DNA from: Liopterus haemorrhoidalis
Lineage: Eukaryota; Arthropoda; Insecta; Coleoptera; Dytiscidae
Assembly: GCA_963971575.1 (NCBI GenBank)
Contig: OZ020622.1
Span: 33,200,301-33,264,300 of the forward strand
Direction: 5' to 3'
Length of the DNA: 64,000 nucleotides
A program made the translations under genes and the position numbers. Shown in pieces: positions 29,558 through 38,549 of the stretch. The notes under the pieces are model-generated. The model searched no databases. It saw only the letters and a list, made by a program, of their open reading frames with translations, and was not told the origin of the DNA. Position 1 is the first letter of the stretch. Each line of letters begins with the position of its first letter.

Positions 29558-32364
29558 TGAGCCTGACAGACTCATTCAGTAAACTCCCATTTATCGTAAT
29601 TCCTGAAAACAATCTTAAAATTTTGATAGACACTGGAAGTACAACGTCCTTCATTAACCCTGAAGTGGCACTTAAATATTATAAAAATAATATTATTCCA
29701 GACCCATTCCAAATTACTACAGCTCATGGCACAACTCAAGAGCAATACAGCACTAAAATTCCAGTTTCAAAAATATTTAACATTAAAAACAGCCCTATAT
29801 TAAAATTACATTTGTTTAAATTTCATGACCAATTCGACATTCTTCTAGGTTTAGACAATTTAAAGAAATTAAAGGTAATAATTGATACAGTTAACGACTT
29901 AATAAAAACTCCGAATTCCAAAATAAAAATCCAATATCATAATTCTCATACAAAACCAAATTTAAATAATGTCACAACTAATAATGATTTTCTTCTTGAA
30001 CCAAAAACAGAGAAAGTAATAAAAATTAAAGTAAATATGAAAAAGAGAAATATTCTCATCCCAAAAATTGAAACAAAAAATTTAATAATTCCTGAATGTA
30101 CTTCAACTGCTAAAAACTATCATGCCGTGTGTACAATAGTCAATAAATCCGATTTCATAATAAGATGCAAATTATTAGATCATCCTGTAGCTGTTGAAAA
30201 ACTTAATATGTACCAAACATTTTCAAGTCCTAACTTAAATTTTGCAAGTATCGAAAAAACACCTTTTGACATTTCAAAAATAAGAACTGATCACTTAAAC
30301 AGTGAAGAAAAAACTGAAATTTTAAGATTAATTAAAGACTATTCCGATATATTTCATTCTAATAATAAAACCTTAACTTTCACGAATCGAATCAAACATT
30401 CTATAAACACAAAGGATGAAATACCAATTTATACAAAATCATACAGATATCCACAAATTCATAAACAAGAAGTAAGAACTCAAATCGAAAAAATGTTAGA
30501 TCAGAACATAATTAGGCACTCAAATTCTCCTTGGTCCTCTCCTATATGGATCGTACCCAAAAAGCTTGATGCCTCCGGAAAAAGAAAATGGCGAATTGTA
30601 ATAGATTTTCGCAAACTTAATGAAAAAACTATTGGCGACAAATACCCGTTACCAAACATAACTGACTTGTTAGACAAACTCGGACGTTGTCAATACTTTA
30701 CAACTTTAGACTTAGCTTCTGGATTTCACCAGATAGAACTAGACGACAAAGACATTTCAAAAACTGCCTTCTCAACCGAAGACGGTCATTTCGAGTTTTT
30801 ACGAATGCGTTTTGGACTAAAAAATGCACTTGCGACGTTCCAGCGGGTCATGGACAATATTTTACACGGACTTACTAACAAAATATGTCTCGTGTACCTT
30901 GACGATATAATTATTTTTTCTACTAGTTTACAAGAACACATAAATAACCTTAAATTAGTCTTCGACAGACTGAGGAAATCAAATTTCAAAATTGAACTTG
31001 ACAAATCAGAATTTCTGAAAAAAGAAGTTGCATATTTAGATCACATAGTAACACCCACCGGCGTTAGACCAAACCCTGACACAATTTTAGCTATCAGAAA
31101 TTACCCTATACCAAAAACACCAAAACAAATCAAAGGATTTTTAGGACTCTTAGGCTATTATAGGAAATTTATTAAAAATTTTGCTAAAATTACTAAGCCA
31201 CTAACAAAATGTTTAAAAAAGGATGCAACTATAAACGTTAATGATCCAGAATATCGAAATTGTTTTGAAACTTGTAGAAAAATACTCATTAATGAGCCTA
31301 TCTTACAATATCCGGATTTCAGTAAAGAATTTAATCTAACTACGGACGCTAGTAATTTTGCTATCGGAGCAGTACTATCGCAAGGAACCCCAAGTAATGA
31401 TTTACCTGTAGCGTATGCTAGCCGTACATTAAATGACTCTGAAACAAACTATTCAACTATAGAAAAAGAACTTTTAGCCATCGTATGGGCAACACAATAC
31501 TTTAGACCTTACTTATACGGACGTAAATTCAAAATATTTACAGACCACAGACCATTACAATGGCTCTTCTCATTAAAACAGTGTAGTCAAAAATTAATTC
31601 GTTGGCGTTTAAAACTTGAGGAATTCGATTATGAAATAATATACAAAAAAGGAAAATCTAATACAAACGCAGATGCCCTGAGTCGAATCCCACAAAACGC
31701 AGAAAAAATCCTTCAAAATAATTCGGAAAATGATACTTCCTCACATCCATTAAACTTATATCAAAATTATTTAAATCAAAAACAAAAATTAAGTTTTAAT
31801 AACAATAACATTTTCGAAGTACAAGGTGACTTATTTCAAGCCCCGTTAAACAGTAGTCTGGCACATTGTGTTAGCCAAGACTTAGAAATGTCAGCAGGAA
31901 TTGCTAGGAAATTTAGAGAAAAATTCAACAATATTGAAAAACTAAAATTGCAAAAACCTAAAGTTCATAATATAGTCTATCTAAAAGATAAAACACGTTA
32001 TATATTGTATCTGATAACGAAAGAAAAATATTTTCATAAACCGTCAAAACAGGATATATTTTATACACTATTAAATTTAAAAGACTTTTGTTTGAAACAT
32101 GAAATTACCAATCTTAGTATCCCTAGAATTTCATGTGGATTAGACATTTGCAATAATCCTGAGACTATCAATTGGGATGAAATTTACTTAATGTTACAAT
32201 ACATTTTTAATAATTCGAACATATTGATAACAGTCTATAGAGACGACGAAATACAAAAATTTGAAATAAATACAAACGATACAGATAATTTAGACCCATT
32301 TTACGACTTTATGGCAGATTTTTATACACAGTTAGAAAACGAGAAAAATGATATTAATGACTAA
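29557..32364 (+). CDS. pol: Pol: protease, reverse transcriptase, RNase H and macrodomain
   Basis: 935 residues. Aspartic protease with IDTGSTTSF at about residue 25. Reverse transcriptase about 270-480 with LDLASGFHQI, MRFGLKNALATFQ and the YLDD catalytic box near 446. Tether and RNase H about 560-720 with TTDASNF, the Glu in STIEKELLAIVWA and FTDHRPLQW. Residues about 748-905 are unlike normal Gypsy Pol: they match the TARG1/OARD1 class of macrodomains (see separate entry). The ORF ends in TAA at 32362-32364 before the integrase, which continues in the same frame. Start is the ATG at 29557 sharing its A with the gag stop. Confidence 0.93.
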   Translation: MSLTDSFSKLPFIVIPENNLKILIDTGSTTSFINPEVALKYYKNNIIPDPFQITTAHGTTQEQYSTKIPVSKIFNIKNSPILKLHLFKFHDQFDILLGLDNLKKLKVIIDTVNDLIKTPNSKIKIQYHNSHTKPNLNNVTTNNDFLLEPKTEKVIKIKVNMKKRNILIPKIETKNLIIPECTSTAKNYHAVCTIVNKSDFIIRCKLLDHPVAVEKLNMYQTFSSPNLNFASIEKTPFDISKIRTDHLNSEEKTEILRLIKDYSDIFHSNNKTLTFTNRIKHSINTKDEIPIYTKSYRYPQIHKQEVRTQIEKMLDQNIIRHSNSPWSSPIWIVPKKLDASGKRKWRIVIDFRKLNEKTIGDKYPLPNITDLLDKLGRCQYFTTLDLASGFHQIELDDKDISKTAFSTEDGHFEFLRMRFGLKNALATFQRVMDNILHGLTNKICLVYLDDIIIFSTSLQEHINNLKLVFDRLRKSNFKIELDKSEFLKKEVAYLDHIVTPTGVRPNPDTILAIRNYPIPKTPKQIKGFLGLLGYYRKFIKNFAKITKPLTKCLKKDATINVNDPEYRNCFETCRKILINEPILQYPDFSKEFNLTTDASNFAIGAVLSQGTPSNDLPVAYASRTLNDSETNYSTIEKELLAIVWATQYFRPYLYGRKFKIFTDHRPLQWLFSLKQCSQKLIRWRLKLEEFDYEIIYKKGKSNTNADALSRIPQNAEKILQNNSENDTSSHPLNLYQNYLNQKQKLSFNNNNIFEVQGDLFQAPLNSSLAHCVSQDLEMSAGIARKFREKFNNIEKLKLQKPKVHNIVYLKDKTRYILYLITKEKYFHKPSKQDIFYTLLNLKDFCLKHEITNLSIPRISCGLDICNNPETINWDEIYLMLQYIFNNSNILITVYRDDEIQKFEINTNDTDNLDPFYDFMADFYTQLENEKNDIND
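31801..32265 (+). other. TARG1/OARD1-like macrodomain inside Pol
   Basis: Domain within the pol ORF, residues about 748-905. Blocks in order: FEVQGDLFQAP, SLAHCVSQDLEMSAGIA (the ADP-ribose pocket loop, with GIA), RYILYLITKEKYFHKP, LKHEITNLSIPRISCGLD and W-x-E, then ITVY. These line up one after another with the human TARG1 family, which binds ADP-ribose and removes it from Glu/Asp. The Lys in LITK and the Asp in CGLD correspond to the pair used for catalysis in TARG1, so the domain may be an active hydrolase. The element uses it between RNase H and integrase. Functional role is unknown. Confidence 0.85.
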
Positions 32365-32382
32365 ACTGATAATCAATCAATA

Positions 32383-33873
32383 ATGGTAGAAATAGGAGAT
32401 GAACTCCAAAATGATGAAAATAATTCAGACTCCAGTAGTGATTTCACGATCCACTCTAATTATGAAAACCCCACAATTGGTATCCCGATAGTAGACACAC
32501 CAGTTAATCATGGTAAAAATCAAATAATTATTTCAGAAGTAGAATATGATCCTAAACCCGTAAAAATTCTAAAATTATTCAATAATAGCAAACAGAGACT
32601 TTTAGTTGAATTTTCAAAATTTAATTATGAAACAGAAATGATAACATTCATCAAGGAATATTTAGTCCCAAAAATAAAATACTATATCTACTTTGAAAAC
32701 GAACTATATGAAAAACTTAGTTTAGTTTTACAAACATTTTTCAAAAATTCTGAAATAAATATAATCAAATGTAAACAGTATTTAAAAGACGTTATAGATG
32801 AAGACGAAATCATTCAAATAATAAAAAGCTTCCATGAAAGCAAAACAAACCACAGAGGGATCGAAGAAACAGAAACGCGAATTAAAAAAGATTTTTATTG
32901 GCCAAAATTAAAGAAATCGGTTCAAACCTATATTAATGGTTGCGAAATTTGTCAAATTTCAAAATATGACCGAAATCCATTAAAGTTGAAATTCAATATA
33001 ACCCCTACAGGTACTAAGCCCTTTGAAATTTTACATGTCGACACTTTGACGTTAGATCATTCGAAATTCCTCACCATAGTCGACTCATTCTCTAAATATG
33101 CCCAAGCTTACAGATTAGACTCAGGACAAGGAATCGAAATAGTAAATAAATTAATTAAATACTTTTCACATCATGGCATACCAGATAAAATTATCTCCGA
33201 TAAAGGTCTAGAATTTAATAATTCGGTAGTCAAAGAACTGTTAAGCTTACACAAAATTGACATACACTTTATTAATTCCCAACATCCAGAATCAAACGGT
33301 ATTATAGAACGATTTCATTCTACACTCATTGAACACATTAGATTGTTCAATAATCAAGCCGAATTCAGTAGAGAACCAATAGAAATAAATGTGAACTATG
33401 CGCTGATAGGTTACAACAATACAATTCATTCCGTTACAAACTTAAAGCCAATGGAAATTGTTTCTGGTCATTTAGAAACAAAATCTCCCTTTAGTATCGA
33501 TATAAATAAACAAATAATGAACAATTATATAGAAGATCATAAAAATAAAACAAAATTATTATACAGCGCAATACAAAATAAAATCCAAAATAAAAAGGAA
33601 AAAATCATTGCTAAACGTAACGACCCCAGAGAAAAATTACCTCAAATCCCTGAACAAATATTTGTCAAAAATAAACAAAAACAACGAAAAACAAAAAATA
33701 AATTTAAAATAGAATCCATTGTAGACATTGACAAAAATCTTAAAATAGGCAAAATTAAAACCACGCATGGTAACACCCAAGAAAAAATACACCTCTCCAA
33801 TATTAAACGCCCCAGGCTAAAACCTTACAATTTTAATCCACTTCCAGGTTGTTCACAATGGGACGAGCAATAG
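32383..33873 (+). CDS. Retroviral-type integrase (separate ORF, same frame as pol)
   Basis: 496 residues from the ATG at 32383; the frame is shared with pol and is separated from it by one TAA (32362-32364) and six codons. An acidic, low-complexity N-terminal region (about 1-140) precedes the HHCC zinc finger (HESKTNH...CEIC, about 150-190). The catalytic core shows HVDTL (D about 217), ISDKGLEF (D about 271) and the Glu in GIIERFH about 35 residues later. The basic C-terminal tail (PLPGCSQWDEQ end) overlaps env by 16 bases. Either the stop is a mutation or readthrough/restart is used. Confidence 0.9.
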   Translation: MVEIGDELQNDENNSDSSSDFTIHSNYENPTIGIPIVDTPVNHGKNQIIISEVEYDPKPVKILKLFNNSKQRLLVEFSKFNYETEMITFIKEYLVPKIKYYIYFENELYEKLSLVLQTFFKNSEINIIKCKQYLKDVIDEDEIIQIIKSFHESKTNHRGIEETETRIKKDFYWPKLKKSVQTYINGCEICQISKYDRNPLKLKFNITPTGTKPFEILHVDTLTLDHSKFLTIVDSFSKYAQAYRLDSGQGIEIVNKLIKYFSHHGIPDKIISDKGLEFNNSVVKELLSLHKIDIHFINSQHPESNGIIERFHSTLIEHIRLFNNQAEFSREPIEINVNYALIGYNNTIHSVTNLKPMEIVSGHLETKSPFSIDINKQIMNNYIEDHKNKTKLLYSAIQNKIQNKKEKIIAKRNDPREKLPQIPEQIFVKNKQKQRKTKNKFKIESIVDIDKNLKIGKIKTTHGNTQEKIHLSNIKRPRLKPYNFNPLPGCSQWDEQ

Positions 33874-35537
33874 AAATACAGGATCTTACGGAAAACTTAG
33901 GAATATTACCAATCAAATTGGGTCCTGCAAAACTAGAGACAACAACGCACACATTTGTCCATTTTTACGATCTTGAGAAATTAATCAAACAATATGAAAA
34001 CTTAAATGTTCAGCACGCTAACTTAAAAATTACAATTTTCAATAATACCAAATACTATAATGAATTGGAAAATTATAATAAAATCTTAGAATTTGTTCAA
34101 GATAACATCAAAACAAAATTTGATAATATTAGAGTTTATTCAGAACCAGAAAAGACGCACCGAATAAAAAGAGGTCTTATAAATGGATTAGGTTCAGCTT
34201 TCAAATTTATTACTGGTAATCTAGATGCTGAAGATGGTAGAAAATATGACAAAATTTTAGAACATGTGCAAAATAATCAATATAATCTGGAAAACCAATT
34301 AAAAGAAGCCTATTCAGTTAATAATAGAATTATAAAAAATTTCAACAATACAATTCTTGATATTCAGCATAACGAAGAAATTCTTAAATCAAAAATCATC
34401 CAACTTAGCGAAATCATAAATGATTATCAATTTCAAGATATACTTTTTGCGAAAAACATATTTGATCAATTAATTATACTTTATAATTCAATCCTTAATG
34501 TGCTCCAAGATATTGAGAACTCGGTCAGTTTTTGTAAACTAAGTACCTTACACCCAAGTATTATACAGACAGACGAACTGTTACGAGAATTACAGAGAAT
34601 CTCAAAATTTTATAGATTCCAATTATCATTCCAACCCAAACGAGAGAATATATTAGAAATAGAATCATTATTAAAAGTAAATTGCAAAATAGAACAAACA
34701 AAAATTATTTATTTCATATCAATACCCATAAATTTGAGAACAAATTTTGAACTTTATTATTTATACTCAATACCAATGGAACACGACTCAAAATATTATA
34801 CAATAATTCCAAATGCAAGATATTTGTTAAAATCTAATGAAAGGGTTATACCTCTAAGCGACATGTGTGTACGAACTCGAATATTTCAATGTCCAGCCAA
34901 ATTCCAAGTCCATTTCAACGCTAGTTGTGAAGAAGAAATACTAAGACAACAGACTTCGCATAATTGTCACTATACGAAGTTAAACATCAGGCAAAATCAT
35001 ATTGAAATTATCCCGGAGACAAATAAATATTTAGCCGTATTTCCAAAAACGGAAAAATTAACATTAAAGTGCTTAGACAGCACAAATATAAAATCTCTGA
35101 TTGGAATTCACTTAATAAATAACAATGACAACTGTGAAATCGTATTCAGAGATCAAAACTTAGTAAACATAAAAGAAAGCCAAGGGAAACAGTTAATACT
35201 ACCCAAACTGGATTTTACAATGGAACCATCAAAAATTACCAATTTCTCGATCAACCTCAACCCGTTGAAGTTTGACGACATTTCAATCGACCCAGTTACT
35301 CCACTCAAACGTCCATCGTTCAGCTCTCGAAACCTAAATATTTGGACAACATTGATAATACCTACGACTACAGTCCTAGTAATATTCATCATAGTACAAT
35401 GGTGTAAATTCTGCAAATCAAAAACCTTCCTAACCAGCAGAAAGCTACCATCATTCCGAATCCAGGAACCAAACGTTCAATTCCAAACTCAAGATGAAGA
35501 AATCAACATCCAACTTCCAGAGGGGGCTTCTTTCTAA
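33858..35537 (+). CDS. env: Envelope glycoprotein, F-type fusion protein of an insect retroelement
   Basis: About 559 residues, open throughout. A furin-type site RIKR followed by GLINGLGSAFKFITGNLD (about residue 105) marks the fusion-protein processing point typical of baculovirus F-like envelopes. After a long heptad region and a Cys-rich part (CPAKFQ..., CEEE..., CHYT) comes a single membrane helix (about 495-517) and a cytoplasmic tail. No hydrophobic signal peptide is visible after the ATG. A splice acceptor-like CTTCCAG at about 33841-33847 just before it suggests env is made from a spliced RNA whose first exon, now lost with the 5' end, supplied the leader. Confidence 0.88.
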   Translation: MGRAIEIQDLTENLGILPIKLGPAKLETTTHTFVHFYDLEKLIKQYENLNVQHANLKITIFNNTKYYNELENYNKILEFVQDNIKTKFDNIRVYSEPEKTHRIKRGLINGLGSAFKFITGNLDAEDGRKYDKILEHVQNNQYNLENQLKEAYSVNNRIIKNFNNTILDIQHNEEILKSKIIQLSEIINDYQFQDILFAKNIFDQLIILYNSILNVLQDIENSVSFCKLSTLHPSIIQTDELLRELQRISKFYRFQLSFQPKRENILEIESLLKVNCKIEQTKIIYFISIPINLRTNFELYYLYSIPMEHDSKYYTIIPNARYLLKSNERVIPLSDMCVRTRIFQCPAKFQVHFNASCEEEILRQQTSHNCHYTKLNIRQNHIEIIPETNKYLAVFPKTEKLTLKCLDSTNIKSLIGIHLINNNDNCEIVFRDQNLVNIKESQGKQLILPKLDFTMEPSKITNFSINLNPLKFDDISIDPVTPLKRPSFSSRNLNIWTTLIIPTTTVLVIFIIVQWCKFCKSKTFLTSRKLPSFRIQEPNVQFQTQDEEINIQLPEGASF

Positions 35538-35546
35538 GAAGGGAGG

Positions 35547-35815
35547 AGTTATAGGACAAGTCCTATAGGAACCAACACGAAGAACGCAATATATCACAAG
35601 GTTGAGCCACTTATCGTTTGACGCATCCACTACCAATTGAATCAAGATAAATAAACATAAAATATTATATAAATGCTAAAAACTCTGTAATCTTAGATTC
35701 TTATTCAGATTCTCATTCTGAGCAGTCACTAATGTAATTTATTGTAAAATAAAGTTTTCTTTTTAAAAACTATTAAGCTATTGTGCTTAATATATCTAAT
35801 ATATATAGTTTAACA
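35547..35815 (+). repeat. 3' LTR of the Gypsy-type element
   Basis: Starts AGTTATAGGACAAG directly after the polypurine tract. AATAAAG at about 35750 would be the poly(A) signal. The right border is approximate because no second LTR is present to compare. Confidence 0.6.
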
Positions 35816-35937
35816 CATTGGTATGCGAATTTTTGTGACGGAATGTCATGACAATGCTTATTTAATAATTTAAAATAAAAATACGCCGTTAACCTGCGAA
35901 AATTAAGGTAAGCTTAGAATTGCAATAAGGCGTTTAC

Positions 35938-36252
35938 GAAAACTCTACCGGTACATACCGGGAACATCAAATGCATTCGAAAACAAGTTCGGTGAAGGTG
36001 TATAAGCATGTAGCTGTTTACCGACCGGTAGATTTCCTGGGGAAGATTTACTATACCCTACTCAACATAACCTTATTCTAGCTAAACTATTCTAACATAA
36101 CTAGTATTCTAGCTAAAGCCTAGCCTAACCTTATCTTTTTAAGGATTATTTTAGCCTTCTGTATAGAGGCAGCACATAAGGTTATGTTCAGTGGGGTATA
36201 GTAAAGATTGGCCAATGTACCATATCCACTGGTAGAGTTTTCGTAAACGCCT
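35938..36252. mobile_element. 315-bp foldback MITE
   Basis: Ends AGGCGTTTACGAAAACTCT and its inverse. A second, inner inverted pair (TTTACTATACCC...GGGTATAGTAAA, with CAACATAACCTTA and TAAGGTTATGTT) makes nearly the whole element self-complementary. No clean target duplication is visible. Confidence 0.75.
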
Positions 36253-36753
36253 AGTGATTTGGCCAAGATACACTTTAGGTATGCATATTTATATATAAAA
36301 AGAATGCTGTATGGATAGCAGAATCACCAGACCTGTATCTTTTTCACTAGTTTATTGCACTGTCATTTATTATTTAATTATTAAAATTAATTTAGTGAAC
36401 TACAACTTTTCTCATGTCTCTCCATTTGAATCCGGTCGCAGTAGCACTACAAATATTGTAAGTCGCAGCAAGAAAACCTTTTTCACTGTGCTCCAGGCCT
36501 TATAGTGTTACATCGGACAGTGTTTCTTTGTTCCTCATTTTTATCACATTTTACCATCTTATATCAAGATTCATTGTAAGCAACGGTAATGAAAAACTTC
36601 GCAAAAATAATCTGGAATACAGAAAAATATTTAAAAAGTTTCCCTCAGTGGTCCAAACCAACATTTTTTAATAATAAATAGTTTAAATGTCATTTATAAC
36701 ATTTCAATTTATTATAATATCTACTTACATTAATTATTTAAAATATGTACATA
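36253..36753. other. Non-coding, nothing recognised
   Basis: AT-rich, no open frame or repeat ends seen. Confidence 0.5.
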
Positions 36754-37160
36754 CAGTCTGTTCCAAACAATTAAGCGGAACTAAATGGGAATTTAGTTCT
36801 TTTAGGTTGTCACGAGAAGGGACCTTGCTTGGGTTATTTCATTTTTCACGTTGGGATGTCAAAATTTTAAATTCCAACAATGAAACCATGGAAACGAATG
36901 ACAAATGTCAAAATTTAATATTTTTTTTAGATATTTTAATGACAAAAAAATAAATAAATGGGAAATTTGTATTAAGAATGACACAAAAAATCAAAATATA
37001 AAGAAAATGACATTTTAAAATGATATTAACCTTAACCAAAAAATGTTTATTGTAAGTATGATTTACAAAGCTTAAACAAAACGGCCGAAAGGCACGATTC
37101 AAACGATGAAAGTAACTAGATTGCAAAATCTAGTTCCGCTTAACCGTTTGGAACAGACTG
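36754..37160. mobile_element. 407-bp MITE, CAGTCTGTTCC family, copy a
   Basis: Inverted ends CAGTCTGTTCCAAAC / GTTTGGAACAGACTG extend through AAGCGGAACTA; TA on both sides. The same family occurs at 37195, 37631, 41090 and 45482, and a diverged group at 23091 and 23823. Confidence 0.85.
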
Positions 37161-37194
37161 TATGTTTATTAAAGGTTAAACAATAAATGATATA

Positions 37195-37603
37195 CAGTCT
37201 GTTCCAAACGGTTAGGCGGAACTAAATGGGAATTTCGTTCTTTTAGGTTGTCACGAGAAGAGACCTTGCTTGGGTTATTTCATTTTTCATGTTGGAATTT
37301 CAAAATTTAAAATTCCAGCAATGAAACCATGGAAACGAATGACATATGTCAAAATTTAATATTTTTTTTTTACTTATTTTATTGACAAAAAAATAAATAA
37401 ATGGGAAATTTGTATTAAGAATGACACAAAAAATCAAAATATAAAGAAAATGACATTTTAAAATGATATTAACCTTAACCAAAAAATGTTTATTGTAAGT
37501 ATGATTTACAAAGCTTAAACAAAACGGCCGAAAGGCACGATTCAAACGATGAAAGTAACTAGATTGCAAAATCTAGTTCCGCCTAACCGTTTGGAACAGA
37601 CTG
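37195..37603. mobile_element. 409-bp MITE, CAGTCTGTTCC family, copy b
   Basis: Same ends and interior as copy a, TA-flanked, only about 35 bases after it and in the same direction. Confidence 0.85.
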
Positions 37604-37630
37604 TATGTATCAAAATTTTACCATATAGTA

Positions 37631-37864
37631 CAGTTTGACATTTTGACAATACAAATTTCCCATTTATTTATTTTTTTGTCATTAAAATATAAAAAAAAAA
37701 TTAATTTTGACATATGTAATTCGTTTCCATGGTTTCATTGTTGGAATTTTAAATTTTGACATCCCAACTTGACAAATGAAATAACCCAAGGAAGGTCCCT
37801 TCTCGTGACCACCTAAAAGAATTAAATTCCCATTTAGTTCCGCTTAACCGTTTGGAACAGACTG
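37631..37864. mobile_element. MITE, CAGTCTGTTCC family, copy c, deleted
   Basis: Opposite direction to a and b. One terminal repeat and part of the interior are lost; the left end keeps only CAGT after TA. Right end is complete. Confidence 0.75.
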
Positions 37865-38199
37865 TAGTTCTAAGCAGAGATGGGCGTCTACGCGTAAACT
37901 TGACTTTTTTACGTCTACGTGTAAATTTACCGTAGACAGCGTAGACAGGTGTAGACTGTGTAGACACGTAGAATCTAGCGTAGAATAATGAAAAATGAGG
38001 TTATGTAACGTTTAAAAAACAAAATACCGCCAGTTTTAAGTAGAAGAAGAAGAATTACAGAACCCAAATTTAAAATTTTTGACAGCTTCCTGATTACAAC
38101 AACTGCTAACTAGGTACATGTGTATTGAAATTGTATTGCGTATCAATTTTATATTAGCATAAATATACTTAATAGCTTTGAGCAATTAATATTATGAAA

Positions 38200-38475
38200 T
38201 GGCTGACAGAAGTGGCAGACCAATCAAAAATTATAAATCACTTGATTTTTTAATTTTAAAATAAAAAAGTACGTGGCCGAATGTAAACTTTGTAACTATC
38301 AACCATGGGGGCTCGAGTTCAAATCCCGGTTATGGCATGGAAATTTTCTTAAAACAAAAATTGTCCTGGCTAATTGCCACAGTAGCAAAGGCCATTAAAA
38401 ATAAAAAAAAAAAAAAAAAAACTTTGTAAAAAGAAATTGCAAAACACTGCAGAAAACAGGCTTAAATCACACAGG
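38200..38475 (+). pseudogene. hAT transposase exon 1, BED zinc finger split by a SINE
   Basis: Before the SINE: KYVAECKLC; after it: CKKKLQNTAENRLKSH, then a donor AG|GTAAG at about 38472. Removing the SINE and one copy of its 11-base duplication gives C-x2-C...H, and the next exon supplies the last Cys three residues later, a complete BED finger. The ATG at about 38193 is followed by a stop, so the 5' part is degraded too. Confidence 0.65.
38296..38418 (+). repeat. SINE (tRNA-derived), 5'-truncated, copy 1
   Basis: Box B GAGTTCAAATCCC, then the family body ATGGAAATTTTCT, TGTCCTGGCTAATTGCC and AGCAAAGGCCATTAAA and a poly(A) tail. Flanked by AAACTTTGTAA at 38285-38295 and 38419-38429. Same body as 47601-47751. 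Confidence 0.85.
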
Positions 38476-38549
38476 TAAGAAATGCTATTTATTTTTTATT
38501 ATGTAAAATGATTAAGTAGTCTAATTTTGTGTATGTTCTTGTATTTTAG

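Larger units (their letters stand above)
29066..35815 (+). mobile_element. Env-bearing Ty3/Gypsy (errantivirus-like) element, 5'-truncated
   Basis: Order: gag (start missing), pol with protease, RT, RNase H and a macrodomain, integrase, env, polypurine tract AAGAAGGGAGG at 35536-35546, and a 3' LTR starting AGTTATAGG at 35547 with AATAAA inside (about 35750). The 5' LTR and gag start are replaced by the inverted repeat at 28310-29065. All long frames are open except for one stop between pol and integrase, so the copy is young or under constraint. The AGTTA LTR start and env fit the gypsy/errantivirus group. Confidence 0.88.

Noticed and set aside
31801..32265. dUTPase or chromodomain as the extra Pol domain
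   Set aside because: Motifs of those families are absent; the block order fits a TARG1-type macrodomain.
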